Assembly: GCA_963736695.1 (NCBI GenBank)
Contig: CAVTPU010000004.1
Location: 1,922,001-1,986,000 of the forward strand
Direction: 5' to 3'
DNA length: 64,000 nt
Source of the DNA: CAVTPU01 sp963736695
GTDB lineage: Bacteria; Actinomycetota; Actinomycetes; Mycobacteriales; Micromonosporaceae
The translations under genes were made by a program, and so were the position numbers. A model generated the notes under the pieces. It was not told where the DNA came from, made no database searches, and saw only the letters and a list, made by a program, of their open reading frames with translations. This document shows positions 45,128 to 53,956 of this stretch, piece by piece (within the stretch, counting starts at the first letter, position 1; each line of letters starts with the position of its first letter).

Positions 45128-46132
45128 CTAGGATCCGACGATGGAAGCGATGCCCTTAATCATCTTTTCATTTCCAGCTTTGATAGCGGCAAGTTCTTCT
45201 GCGTGTTGTTCAATCTGCTCGTTCTGATATCTCACCTCGAAGCCCGCCCAAATTCCGATCACATCGGACTGTTTCTTGCACTCGACATCGGCTACCGCCG
45301 CCGCGATCTCCTTTGACGAGACAGCCTTAGACTCAATCTCAAGTGCGAACCCCGGGCCGTCGCCAGGCTTCATGGATGTATAGCCCTTCGTCTTCATACA
45401 GCTGGACCACTTGGCAAATACCGCTCGGACGGCGGCATCATTTTCTGCCCGCGCGAACGAGTCCCGCTTGATCGTCGATGCAAGGCCGTGCTGCCCCGGG
45501 TCGCCCATGTCGGCGAGACGGTTGGCTGCGACTCCCAAGCACCCACCTGCTGGAACCCTTTTGCCGTTCACCGGCTGCGTCGGCTGATGGCCATCAGCTG
45601 ACTGACCATAGAGCACCTCCGTCTTAGCGGCCGCCATCTCGCCGAAGCCGTGTCGATCATTGACATCGCGCTGCGGCTTACTTCCAACAACCGCCGAGAT
45701 CAAGTGGTAGCCGTACTTCGCCGCAATCTTAGCGTCGGCCACGCCATACCTGCGCTTGTTGCCATAGATGCCGAAATCCATCACCTGATTTGAAAGCGCC
45801 TCATCGGCTCCCTGTGTCGCCGCACGCTCGTTGAATGTGAACCCGAAGTCGCGCATGCAGAGACCAGCAAAGTAGGTTCGCGCTCGACCATATGCAGCAA
45901 TCTGGGCAGCCGTCAGCTCATATGCATTGATCGGTAGGACTATTTCGCTAGAGCCGCTTTCGGGACTCACCTGGGGATTGGGAGTGACAAGCCCCGCCGC
46001 TGTCGGTGCGGCGGAGTTCGGCGGACCGGCCGTGCACGCCGCGGACAGCCAAGAACACACAATAACTGCCACAACGATGGCAGACCTGGGCCCTCGAACC
46101 GCTTTGGAAGCACGACTGTTGCTGATTTTCAT
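45128..46132 (-). CDS. Lipoprotein upstream of the MacB-type cluster
   Basis: The 334-residue protein has a lipobox (SWLSAAC) after a long basic signal peptide. The mature part has four or more conserved cysteines (CMRDFGFTF, GGCLGVA, WSSCMKTKGY, VECKKQSD) in a helical context. Families of this type are found next to peptidoglycan-binding fusion proteins and MacB transporters in actinomycetes. It lies 37 bp upstream of the fusion-protein gene. The DNA is visibly less GC-rich than elsewhere, suggesting recent acquisition. Confidence 0.8.
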   Translation of the reverse strand: MKISNSRASKAVRGPRSAIVVAVIVCSWLSAACTAGPPNSAAPTAAGLVTPNPQVSPESGSSEIVLPINAYELTAAQIAAYGRARTYFAGLCMRDFGFTFNERAATQGADEALSNQVMDFGIYGNKRRYGVADAKIAAKYGYHLISAVVGSKPQRDVNDRHGFGEMAAAKTEVLYGQSADGHQPTQPVNGKRVPAGGCLGVAANRLADMGDPGQHGLASTIKRDSFARAENDAAVRAVFAKWSSCMKTKGYTSMKPGDGPGFALEIESKAVSSKEIAAAVADVECKKQSDVIGIWAGFEVRYQNEQIEQHAEELAAIKAGNEKMIKGIASIVGS

Positions 46133-46239
46133 TCATTCCTCTCTCTGCGCCGGGCATCAGACAAGCGCCGTGGCGGCGCGACTACAGTGCTTGTAGCCGC
46201 GCCGCCACTCGTATCATCCCTCGATTGCCAGTGGTCAAA

Positions 46240-46695
46240 CTAGTACCATCTCACTGACGCTTCATCGTTCCACGTATAGTGGAGTTGACCAATTTGACCC
46301 CAAAGAAGCCAGTCATAGTTACCACCAAGATTCTGGTTATAGTATGACTGACAGCCATCGTACGGATCGATCGTGCACGCGATGCTCACAGCGTTGTTCA
46401 GAACAGGGTAGCCCGCACCGGTGCCACTGCCGCTAAAGAACGACACGGTGCCAAGATTGTTCACCTGTCCGTAACCATTCGGGCCATGGGCGCCCCAATA
46501 TGCGCCACTCTGGGCGGCGTACCAATAAAGGCACACCGCGTGGCCACCGCCATTTGCCGAGCTAAAGCACCGGGAATCGGACCCGTTAACCCCAACGAAC
46601 TGGCTGGATGCAGCTGCCGGAGTCGCTGTCGCCACGATACCCGAAAGTCCGACTAGAACCGCAGTTGCCACGGCTGCAATACGTTTGACTAGCAC
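46240..46695 (-). CDS. Small secreted protein, possibly crystallin/I36-like
   Basis: The 151-residue protein has a clear signal peptide ending TPAAASS. The mature part is rich in Gly, Asn, Tyr and Trp with four cysteines (DSRCF, HAVCLYWY, ACTID, DGCQSYY). The NNAVSIACTID---GCQSYYNQNLGGNYDWL pattern is reminiscent of beta/gamma-crystallin-like peptidase inhibitors (family I36), but the match is weak. It sits upstream of the lipoprotein and export genes on the same strand, so it may be the exported cargo. The GTG start follows GGGGG. Confidence 0.65.
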   Translation of the reverse strand: MLVKRIAAVATAVLVGLSGIVATATPAAASSQFVGVNGSDSRCFSSANGGGHAVCLYWYAAQSGAYWGAHGPNGYGQVNNLGTVSFFSGSGTGAGYPVLNNAVSIACTIDPYDGCQSYYNQNLGGNYDWLLWGQIGQLHYTWNDEASVRWY

Positions 46696-47058
46696 ATTAC
46701 CCCCATACTTCCGAATGGATACGATAGGAGGGTTTCTATATAGACGAACGCCCCCCTTATTGCCATCGTCTCACGAAACGCGCGGCCCTGCAACGTCACC
46801 GCAACGCCGGTCGGCTGCGCTGACGAAGCCGGTTTGCTGCGTTCGATGTCGATGTGACCTCGGCGAGTTCGTACGGCGCGATGGTTGGGCCATGAACAGC
46901 CACGTCGGCCAGCCTGCGCGAGTGCTCGCGAGGACACGTTCCACACAAGAGCAGCAGACTGGACTTGCGCCACCTTCCACACTGGACACCACCTGGCCAG
47001 TAGACGGGCACCCGCCAGACTCATCCCGGAACACACCATCGCCCCGGTTTCGATGTCG
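46696..47058. other. Gap without a convincing gene
   Basis: The first 60 bp hold the presumed promoter of the small secreted protein (minus strand, TATATAG near 46734). The remainder has only overlapping short frames of poor codon use. The residues from about 46880 to 47050 in one plus frame (HTRAADWTCATFHTGHHLAS) look somewhat protein-like but match no family I recognise. Confidence 0.4.
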
Positions 47059-47325
47059 TCTGAGAGGGTGGCTCGTAGCGCTATGTCTATTTTGGACTTG
47101 GTGGTGTGTTAGAGGTCCTGGTCATGGGGCTATGCAACGGTGTTCTGCGCGAGTGTGAACAAGCCTGGCTGTGCTTCGGTCAGGATGTCGCGGGCGACGA
47201 GGCGTTTGAGTTTGGCTCGCATGTTCTCGGTGTCCTTAGTGGTGACGTCGTGGCCGAGTGCGAGGCAGACGTCTCTGGCGCGCATGCCGCTTGGAGCGGT
47301 GGTGAACGCGGCGAGGATCTTCTGA
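47059..47325 (-). repeat. Inverted duplication of the IS5-family right end
   Basis: About 267 bp here is a nearly exact reverse complement of 48477-48744, i.e. the right end of the neighbouring element including the 3' half of its passenger gene. It abuts the element's left end directly, giving a head-to-head structure flanking the transposase. Confidence 0.9.
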
Positions 47326-47413
47326 GAGGGTAGTTCGTAGGGTTCTATCCGGTTTGCGGGTGGCTGGGTTCGGGAGGCCGTACCCGACGTAGCGGTGCCG
47401 CGTTAAGACGGTC

Positions 47414-48245
47414 GTGAATGGACGCGCCCCTTATCCCAGCGACCTGACCGACGAGCAATGGGCGGTGATCGAACCGTTCCTGGAAGCGTGGAAGGCCCGG
47501 CACCCCTCAGCGTCTGGCCATCAGGGCCGCTACCCGTTACGGGAGATCGTGAACTCGATCTTCTACCAGAACCGGACCGGCTGCCAGTGGGCGTATCTGC
47601 CCCATGACCTGCCACCGAAGTCCGCGACGTACTACTACTTCGCGTTGTGGCGTGATGACGGCACCGACCAGGCCATTCATGACCTGCTGCGCTGCCAGGT
47701 TCGGGAGAAAGCCGGCCGGGCGGAGGACCCGACCGCGATCATTCTCGATACCCAGTCGATCAGGGCCGCCAACCACGTTCCAGCGCGCCACGACCGGTAA
47801 GGACGCGGCGAAGAAGATCCCTGGTCGTAAACGTGGCCTCGCTGTCGACGTCCTCGGGTTGATCATCGCGGTCGTGGTCACGGCCGCGTCGGCCACCGAC
47901 AACACCATCGGAATGACACTCATCGACGAGGTCGTCAAACACACCCCGACGGTGACCAAAGCGTGGGTCGACGCCGGGTTCACAGACGACGTCGCCATCC
48001 ACGGCGCGGTGAACGGTATCGACGTCGAACAGGTCAGACGATCCGACACCACGCCAGGGTTCGTGCCGGTCAAACGCCGTTGGGTGGTCGAGCAGACCCA
48101 CGGCACCCTGATGCTGCACCGACGCCTCGTACGCGAATACGAAAGCAAACCAGCCTCGTCGGTGTCCCGCACCTTCTGGGCGTCCACGGCCAACCTGGTC
48201 CGCCGACTCACCGACACCATCACCCCGTCCTGGCGCACCACATAG
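47414..48245 (+). CDS. IS5-family transposase in two frames
   Basis: The N-terminal part runs from GTG 47414 (PYPSDLTDEQWAVIEPFL, the DUF4096 domain, then IILDTQSI with the first catalytic Asp) to a stop at 47800. The catalytic remainder (ATTGKDAAKKIPGRKRGLAVDVLGLI, WVDAGF, RRWVVEQTHG) continues one base further on in the next frame to 48245. The switch lies at gcgcgcc near 47786-47795. Many actinobacterial IS5/IS427-type elements use programmed frameshifting here, so the transposase may be active; a simple extra C is the alternative. Confidence 0.85.
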
Positions 48246-48273
48246 GAAAGGACCCCGGACATGTCGCCGTTGT

Positions 48274-48672
48274 GTGGAACTGATCGCGCAACGGGAGGCC
48301 GCCGCGACCGCGACGGCCGAGGGCACTACGTGCACAGATCACCACCCTGTCGAGAGCCTTGCCCTGGCCGAAACCGAACTGGCCGCACTCGCCATCACCC
48401 GCAAAACACTGACCCGACTGACCACCCGGACCGAAGCGGCCACACCCGTCGACGCGACCATCGCCAGCGTCGCCTATCAGAAGATCCTCGCCGCGTTCAC
48501 CACCGCTCCAAGCGGCATGCGCGCCAGAGACGTCTGCCTCGCACTCGGCCACGACGTCACCACTAAGGACACCGAGAACATGCGAGCCAAACTCAAACGC
48601 CTCGTCGCCCGCGACATCCTGACCGAAGCACAGCCAGGCTTGTTCACACTCGCGCAGAACACCGTTGCATAG
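48274..48672 (+). CDS. IS5-family passenger protein with winged-helix end
   Basis: The 132-residue protein starts at GTG 48274. The first 65 residues are a helical, Thr/Ala-rich coil (LALAETELAALAITRKTLTRLTTRTEAA). The C-terminal part resembles a small winged helix (MRARDVCLALGHDV, then NMRAKLKRLVARDILTEAQPGLFTLAQ). It lies within the element between transposase and right end and probably affects DNA binding or regulation of transposition. Its last 65 codons are duplicated inverted at 47059-47325. Confidence 0.7.
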   Translation: MELIAQREAAATATAEGTTCTDHHPVESLALAETELAALAITRKTLTRLTTRTEAATPVDATIASVAYQKILAAFTTAPSGMRARDVCLALGHDVTTKDTENMRAKLKRLVARDILTEAQPGLFTLAQNTVA

Positions 48673-48738
48673 CCCCATGACCAGGACCTCTAACACACCA
48701 CCAAGTCCAAAATAGACATAGCGCTACGAACCACCCTC

Positions 48739-49233
48739 TCAGACAAAGACAAGAAGCCCATCATTGGCGGCGGCCGTTTCCCGGAAGAGCGTCGCCAACG
48801 CGTCGTACAACGACTTGTCGTAGTTGACTCGCCTGCCCAGATCCGGGGTAAGACGCAGGCCCGCCGCCGCCATTGCGTCCAGATCAACCTTGGCGACCAA
48901 CTCAGCAAAAGGGGCAGCCAGCACGCGGGCGACCCGGCGCACGTCGGCCGGGTAAAAGTATGCAATGGAGTCTTGATACTCGGCCAACATCCACCCGGCG
49001 ACGTCACTCGGCGGACAAATCTCCGGGTAGGACTCGTCGCCTGTGGACAGCCGAACAGGCGTGCCCGCGTTTTCCAGAAGGAACTCCAGAAGCCGCAGCG
49101 TTTTTCCGGCGATCCCGACAACGGATTCCTCAGTGGTGGCATCGAGTTCGAAGTAGAAGTTGACAGTGCCTTCCCAGTCCGCGAGGGCCTGGGATAGCCG
49201 TTGCTCCGTGACGCGCACATAGGTGTAGCCCAT
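48739..49233 (-). CDS. DUF1877 protein (copy 2)
   Basis: This 164-residue paralogue of the protein at 34325 has the same length and only scattered substitutions (e.g. GTVNFYFELDATTEESVV against GAVNLYFELDAFADEFVV). ATG at 49233 is used; the open frame runs on upstream through a DUF4143 relic. The stop codon overlaps the end of the IS5-family element. Function is unknown. Confidence 0.8.
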   Translation of the reverse strand: MGYTYVRVTEQRLSQALADWEGTVNFYFELDATTEESVVGIAGKTLRLLEFLLENAGTPVRLSTGDESYPEICPPSDVAGWMLAEYQDSIAYFYPADVRRVARVLAAPFAELVAKVDLDAMAAAGLRLTPDLGRRVNYDKSLYDALATLFRETAAANDGLLVFV

Positions 49234-49244
49234 GACCGCACACC

Positions 49245-49560
49245 CTACATACGACGCCGCCGAGGAACCGGTCTCCAGCTCGTCTCGTAGCAAATTCAAG
49301 TGATGTGCATCATCGGATCGAGGTGCACTAGTCGCTTTGAGCTCGATACCGACGACCCGCCCTCCCCCATACTCGACCAGGATGTCGACTTCGTGCTCAC
49401 CTTTCGCCTGACGGAGAGGGTAGAGGCGCGGCTGCGAGCTCCGCATCGTGCAACGATCCCGTCTCCGACTCGGGCGCCGACAAGGAGGTCCAGTGTTCGG
49501 GCGAGAACAGCGGCGGACGCCAATGTGGCGCAGCACGCCAGCGTCCATTTTAGACAACCG
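49245..49560 (-). pseudogene. DUF4143 (ATPase C-terminal) relic
   Basis: The minus strand encodes KGEHEVDILVEYGGGRVVGIELKATSAP, the nuclease-like end of DUF4143 AAA-type ATPases. Upstream pieces are in other frames. The AAA domain is absent. Confidence 0.7.
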
Positions 49561-49778
49561 ACGCCATGCAGCCGGGTGCCGGCGGATCACGCGGGTGCGC
49601 CGCTGGCTGGTGATCCGCCGGCCCGATGCCGCTTTACATGTAGGGCCAGACAAGAGCTGGCTTCGAGCCCCAACTCGAGGACCCGCCCGATACGCCCATG
49701 ACTAATTGGGAGTTGCTGTTGGTCCATACGGTGCGGACGGGTCCAGGCCGTTGGGGTCGGCCCACCACAGCTTGTCCC

Positions 49779-50939
49779 TCACCGGGTGCCGAACCAGGTG
49801 GCTTTGGGATCAGGGCCAATCCACAGGTCGTCAACGATGTGTATGGCATCGTCGCGGTGGTGGCGGGCGATATCAAGTCCCCTGATGTCGGCGTTCAGCC
49901 AGCGGCCGTCGTCGAGCTGGACCACAATCTGGCTGGTAGCGGTGTTGTCGAAGGTGTTCTCCGAGTACGTGCAGAACCCTCTCTGTCCGCGCACCGTGAC
50001 ACGCTGGCCTCCTGAGGAGTAGACATGGGGACCGACGACGACCGTGACGCTATGCTGCAGACCCGACGTGCCGGTCCGATCGAGTCGGATCGAGTACACC
50101 GGGGTCCCATCGTGCGACATCGTGTACGCACCGACTTCCAGCCAATCGCCCGGGAGTTCCGACGGCAGCCAACCGAAACGCAGCGGCGCCTCACACACGG
50201 AGATCCCGTCGACGATGACCGAGTTGGCCATCCGCAGCACGGCGGTGTCGGCGTCAGGAACGCCAAGTATCTCAATGGTCGCGATCAGATCGTCGGCCAG
50301 CAGCCAGTCCACTGTGGCTTTGTCCCGTGGACCTGGCCCGTCGGGCTCGTCCTTCCAGCCCTTCGCACCGTTGATGCTGGTGTTCGCCGGGTTGTCGAAC
50401 CGGTCCCCCGGCGGTACGGACACTGGTGGTGTGGCTGAGTTCCCAGGCTCGACCGGAGTGGAGCCCACCCCGGGGTCACCGTTGCCGGGCCAACCGGCCA
50501 CCCGGCGTGGGCGGACCATTAGAGTGACCGACCGTCCCTTGTTGCGCGTCGGGTCGAAGTCCTCCGTCTTCCAGGCACGCATCTGGCTGAACTCGGGACT
50601 ACCGAGGCTGGCTGTTCGGGTGTACTCACCGACCTCGTCGGGTAGCCAGCCGGGCCGCAGCGCCATTACCGCCCGGGAGTTGCCCGTCCCCGCCGCCGAT
50701 CCAGTCGGATAGATAGTGTGGTTCGTCGCCGGACCTCGACGCGGACCGCGCGACAGCAGCGGTACGGCCACAACCGTCGCCGCGGCCCCGGCCACCAAGG
50801 TCCCGCCGACGATCAGGAGCGCACGTCGGCTCCGGGAGGTCGATGCCCGTCCCAGCAGGGTGGCTCGCAGTCTGCGATCGTCCGGGGCCAGTTCAGCCGC
50901 CCGCTGCAACGCCGCCTCGATCATGTCGTACCCACTCAT
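49779..50939 (-). CDS. Membrane-anchored partner of the SigE-type sigma factor
   Basis: The 386-residue protein has an N-terminal cytoplasmic segment of about 38 residues, one transmembrane helix (ALLIVGGTLVAGAAATVVAVPLL) and a large extracellular domain of mainly beta character with two Cys (VCEAPLRFG, GFCTYSE). Its start overlaps the sigma factor stop by 4 bp. By gene order it should be the anti-sigma or regulatory partner. It lacks a recognisable zinc-binding anti-sigma motif. Confidence 0.8.
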   Translation of the reverse strand: MSGYDMIEAALQRAAELAPDDRRLRATLLGRASTSRSRRALLIVGGTLVAGAAATVVAVPLLSRGPRRGPATNHTIYPTGSAAGTGNSRAVMALRPGWLPDEVGEYTRTASLGSPEFSQMRAWKTEDFDPTRNKGRSVTLMVRPRRVAGWPGNGDPGVGSTPVEPGNSATPPVSVPPGDRFDNPANTSINGAKGWKDEPDGPGPRDKATVDWLLADDLIATIEILGVPDADTAVLRMANSVIVDGISVCEAPLRFGWLPSELPGDWLEVGAYTMSHDGTPVYSIRLDRTGTSGLQHSVTVVVGPHVYSSGGQRVTVRGQRGFCTYSENTFDNTATSQIVVQLDDGRWLNADIRGLDIARHHRDDAIHIVDDLWIGPDPKATWFGTR

Positions 50940-51433
50940 CGCTCAACCCTTCCGTGCCGCAAGGCTTCATCGGCAAAGGTGACCCGAAGCGCCGCCAGAG
51001 CTCGGGCACTGTGACTGCGTACGGTCGCTTTACCGCAGCCAAGCTGCGTGGCAATCTCCGCGTCCGTACAGCCCTCGTAGAACCGCAGCGCGATCACCGC
51101 CCGCTGCCGGGGCGGCAACGCGGCGATCCGGCGCAGCATCGCGTCGCGTTCGCTGACCTGGTGTGCGTGGTCGGGGACCGCAGGCAGCACGCCGTCGGCG
51201 AGCTGGCCGACCCGTGCCGCTTTTCGTCGTCGCCAGGAAAGGAACTCGTTGAGAACCATCCGTTTCACGTAGGCGTCCGGCTGTTCGATGGCGACGATCC
51301 GGTTCCACCGCTGGTGGGTGCGCAGCATCACCTCCTGCACGATGTCCTCGGCGAGTCTGGGATCGCAGGTCAGGACAGTGGCGTAGCGCAGCAACGCGAC
51401 GAGCCGGACCTGGACGAACTCCTCGAACGTCAT
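50936..51433 (-). CDS. SigE-family ECF RNA polymerase sigma factor
   Basis: The 165-residue sigma factor has region 2 (FVQVRLVALLRYATVLTCDPRLAEDIVQEVMLRTHQRW) and region 4 (LPPRQRAVIALRFYEGCTDAEIATQLGCGKATVRSHSARALAAL), the composition of the actinobacterial SigE family. ATG at 51433 has an excellent AAGGAGG site; a longer frame is rejected. It overlaps the membrane protein gene by 4 bp (ATGA), so they form a signal-response unit. Confidence 0.93.
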   Translation of the reverse strand: MTFEEFVQVRLVALLRYATVLTCDPRLAEDIVQEVMLRTHQRWNRIVAIEQPDAYVKRMVLNEFLSWRRRKAARVGQLADGVLPAVPDHAHQVSERDAMLRRIAALPPRQRAVIALRFYEGCTDAEIATQLGCGKATVRSHSARALAALRVTFADEALRHGRVER

Positions 51434-51650
51434 CCGACCTCCTTGTCTGCCCCTATAACGCCGGGTGAGGCGCGACCTGTGGAGTCGAGTTGGGCCGAAA
51501 ATCAGTCGATGCCGTCCGGATGTGTTGTCGCCACGGAGGGTGACGGTCACCGCACCGTCGGGTCAAGGCGGTCCAGGTCCTCGTGGATGAGGTTGACGCG
51601 CACTTCCGACGATCGATGGGAGTGTCGCCCCAGTCCTACCAGGCCAGTTT

Positions 51651-52120
51651 CCGTATCGCCTGAATGCGACGGACGCACATCATTTTCGGTGCGCTGCGCG
51701 AGGTAGGGTACTGGGCCCGTTGATCGCCTCGGTCACGTCGGCGAACGGCAGGGGGCAGCGGGTCCGGGGCGGCGCACGTCGCCAAGTCGCCACATCCTGC
51801 GTCGAGGGCGGCGCGCAGGCTTGCCGCGATCACCCGAAGGTCGCTGATCTTCTCTTCGATCTCGGCCACCTTGGGGGCGGCGCGGCGTTGCAGACTGGTA
51901 TCCGGATGGCGGCCGTGCTGGTGGCTGCCGCCGAGGTTGACCAGTTCCGTGACTCATTCAGGGTGAACCCCAGTCGTTGCGCAGTCTTGATCGCGCGAAG
52001 AACGGTAAGCGCCGCGCTGGGTAGAGCCGATGCCCGCCCGAACTCACGCTGCGCCTCGCACCGAGTCTGTTCGCGCTTGGAGAGCGTCGAGTACCGCCAC
52101 GTGGCCCGCGGGCACCTCGA
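51651..52120 (-). pseudogene. MerR-family regulator relic
   Basis: Pieces in three frames read SSGGHRLYP, LRAIKTAQRLGFTLNE and VAEIEEKISDLRVIAASLRAALDAGC, which are the helix-turn-helix wing and dimerisation helix of a MerR regulator. The start is missing and there are at least two frameshifts. Confidence 0.75.
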
Positions 52121-52247
52121 TATCCAGCCGCAGCAGGCCGGGCTCCGATGCGCTGACGGCGAAGGAGAAGAACGAGCAGCATTGCGTCTCTCTGCCGCTG
52201 AGGTCGCGAACCTCGGCTTCCACGTCCTGGCCGCCGGTCATCGTCAC
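52044..52247 (-). pseudogene. Truncated 'CCSFF' protein
   Basis: The 67-codon frame (RETQCCSFFSFAVSASEPGLLRLDIEVPAGHVAVLDALQA) matches the C-terminal half of a small conserved family usually encoded with MerR regulators. The N-terminal half is missing, and the gene overlaps the decayed MerR gene. It was probably a metal- or thiol-responsive pair. Confidence 0.6.
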
Positions 52248-52376
52248 CCGAAGATGCCGTTTCCCTAGGTGCTCCGCGCCGCAGGGGGTTGCCCTTACCT
52301 TGGCCGTACCCCTTTCAAGATCACGCTACTGCCCCTTTCGGTCAGTGCTGCACCCGCAGCACCAGCCCAAACTGGC

Positions 52377-52616
52377 TCATCGTCCGGCTCGTCGGGTGAG
52401 CGCGTCGCCGGCCACGCCCACTGCAACGCCGAGGGCGGTCATGACGACGTAACCATAGATTTCATAACCGTCAGGTATGAGGAACCGAACGAAACCCATG
52501 AAGCGGATCCAGCCGAGCCATTCGTGCAGGAGGCCACTAACGCCGCCGACGACCAAGACGAAGCAGAGCAGGCCCGACAGGGCCGCCAGGGGAGATTTCG
52601 ATGAGTTGCTGCCCAT
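52377..52616 (-). CDS. Small membrane protein
   Basis: The 79-residue protein has two hydrophobic helices (LLCFVLVVGGVSGLL and VVMTALGVAVGVAGDAL) and no family resemblance. ATG at 52616 is chosen because the sequence upstream is not protein-like, though no ribosome-binding site is evident. It diverges from the kinase gene at 52773. Confidence 0.5.
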   Translation of the reverse strand: MGSNSSKSPLAALSGLLCFVLVVGGVSGLLHEWLGWIRFMGFVRFLIPDGYEIYGYVVMTALGVAVGVAGDALTRRAGR

Positions 52617-52772
52617 GGTGCGACGGTAATCCGACGGTGCCGGACGGCGGATCGAGCTTGGGACTGACACACAGTGACGGAAGTTGTCCATTGGCGGCCG
52701 AAGGCTCGTACTTAGGTATCTCGTTGCGGCCTGGATCTCCGGCCGTGAACGGGGTTCTCGTAGATTGCCAGC

Positions 52773-53951
52773 ATGCGCCCGATGCACCGCACTCACCGGG
52801 AGTGGGCGGCTGATCTTGGCTTGTTGTTGTTCGCCGCCTGCTTCGCCGCCGTGAGTTCGCAGTCCGTGCCGGTCACGCAAGACGTCGGTCCGGTGTGGCA
52901 GGCCGTCGATCAGGTGGTCGGCGGGTTGGGGTGCGCGGCGGTGCTGCTGCGGCGGCGCTGGCCGGTACCGCTGGCGGTGGTGCTGCTGTTGGCCGGCGCC
53001 CGGACGCACTACCTGACCGGTCCGGCGCTGGTGGCGGTGTTCACGGTGGCCGCGAACCGGCCGTGGCGGAGCACAGCGTGGGTGGCTGCGCTGGCCTTCG
53101 CGCCGCTGCCTTTCCTTCTTTGGCGGGTGGCGGAGCTGCCCGCAGATCGGGCCGACTCGGCGTTGATCTACTTCGCGCTGCTCGCCGGGGCCATCGGGTG
53201 GGGGTTGTTTCGGCGCTCGAGGCAGCAGTTGATCACGTCGCTGCGGGAGCGCGCGGAACTGGCCGAGGCCGACGCCGAGTTGCGGGCCGAGCGAGCGCGG
53301 CGGGAGGCCAGGGAGGAGATCGCCCGCGAGATGCACGACGTGCTCGGGCATCGACTGTCGCTGCTGAGCGTGTACGCCGGGGCGCTGGAGTTCAATTTGC
53401 ACGCCCCCCGGACGGAGATCGCGCGAGCAGCCGGGGTGATCCGGGAAAGCGCCCACCTGGCACAGCGGGACCTTGCCGACGTGATCGGGGTGTTACGCGT
53501 GGCGTCTGCGGAGGGCGAACGCCCGCAACCGGATTTGGCGGACCTGGCCCGGCTGGTGACAGAGGTGCGAGCGACGGGCGGCCGAATAGAGCTAACCGGG
53601 CCGCCGGACGGGCCGCCCCCGCCGGCGGTGGTGGGCCGCACGGCATACCGAATCGTGCAGGAAGCGCTGACAAACGCCCGCAAGCATGCACCCGGAGCGG
53701 CGGTCGCGGTACGGGTGACAGGCAGCCCGGCGCACAGGCTGACAGTCGAGGTCCACAATCCGTTGCCGCCCGGAGCAGCCTTGCCTGCGCATCCAAGCAA
53801 GGGAGGGGGGCAGGGACTGATCGGGTTGGCCGAACGGGCTCGACTGGTCGGCGGCGACCTGATGGCCGGTCCGACCGGCGGTGGGTTCCAGGTCTGCGCC
53901 TGGATACCCTGGCCCGCGACAGACATCGCGGCCACGGGTGAGAAGGAGTAG
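52773..53951 (+). CDS. Membrane sensor histidine kinase (DesK/NarX-like)
   Basis: The 392-residue kinase has four or five N-terminal helices, a HisKA_3 box with phospho-acceptor His188 in EIAREMHDVLGHRLS and HATPase_c motifs (EALTNARKHAPGA, GQGLIGLAERARLVGG). The pair with the downstream NarL regulator, 5 bp away, is the commonest actinobacterial arrangement, often linked to cell-envelope or antibiotic stress. Confidence 0.93.
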   Translation: MRPMHRTHREWAADLGLLLFAACFAAVSSQSVPVTQDVGPVWQAVDQVVGGLGCAAVLLRRRWPVPLAVVLLLAGARTHYLTGPALVAVFTVAANRPWRSTAWVAALAFAPLPFLLWRVAELPADRADSALIYFALLAGAIGWGLFRRSRQQLITSLRERAELAEADAELRAERARREAREEIAREMHDVLGHRLSLLSVYAGALEFNLHAPRTEIARAAGVIRESAHLAQRDLADVIGVLRVASAEGERPQPDLADLARLVTEVRATGGRIELTGPPDGPPPPAVVGRTAYRIVQEALTNARKHAPGAAVAVRVTGSPAHRLTVEVHNPLPPGAALPAHPSKGGGQGLIGLAERARLVGGDLMAGPTGGGFQVCAWIPWPATDIAATGEKE

Positions 53952-53956
53952 CGCGA

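Larger units (their letters stand above)
47321..48744 (+). mobile_element. IS5-family insertion sequence with passenger gene
   Basis: The ends carry an imperfect inverted repeat starting GAGAGGGT-GTTCGTAG-G (17 of 19 positions agree). It encodes an IS5-type transposase in two overlapping frames and a 132-residue passenger protein. The right end inserted exactly at the stop codon of DUF1877 copy 2, leaving the TGA intact. Confidence 0.85.

Noticed and set aside
49634..50015. Short frames between the DUF4143 relic and the anti-sigma-like gene
   Set aside because: No recognisable product; they overlap the real gene end in antisense. A tRNA-like TTCGA segment near 49665 does not fold into a cloverleaf.
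52377..53456. 359-residue minus-strand frame
   Set aside because: Only its last 79 residues look real (separate small membrane protein); the rest is antisense to the histidine kinase.
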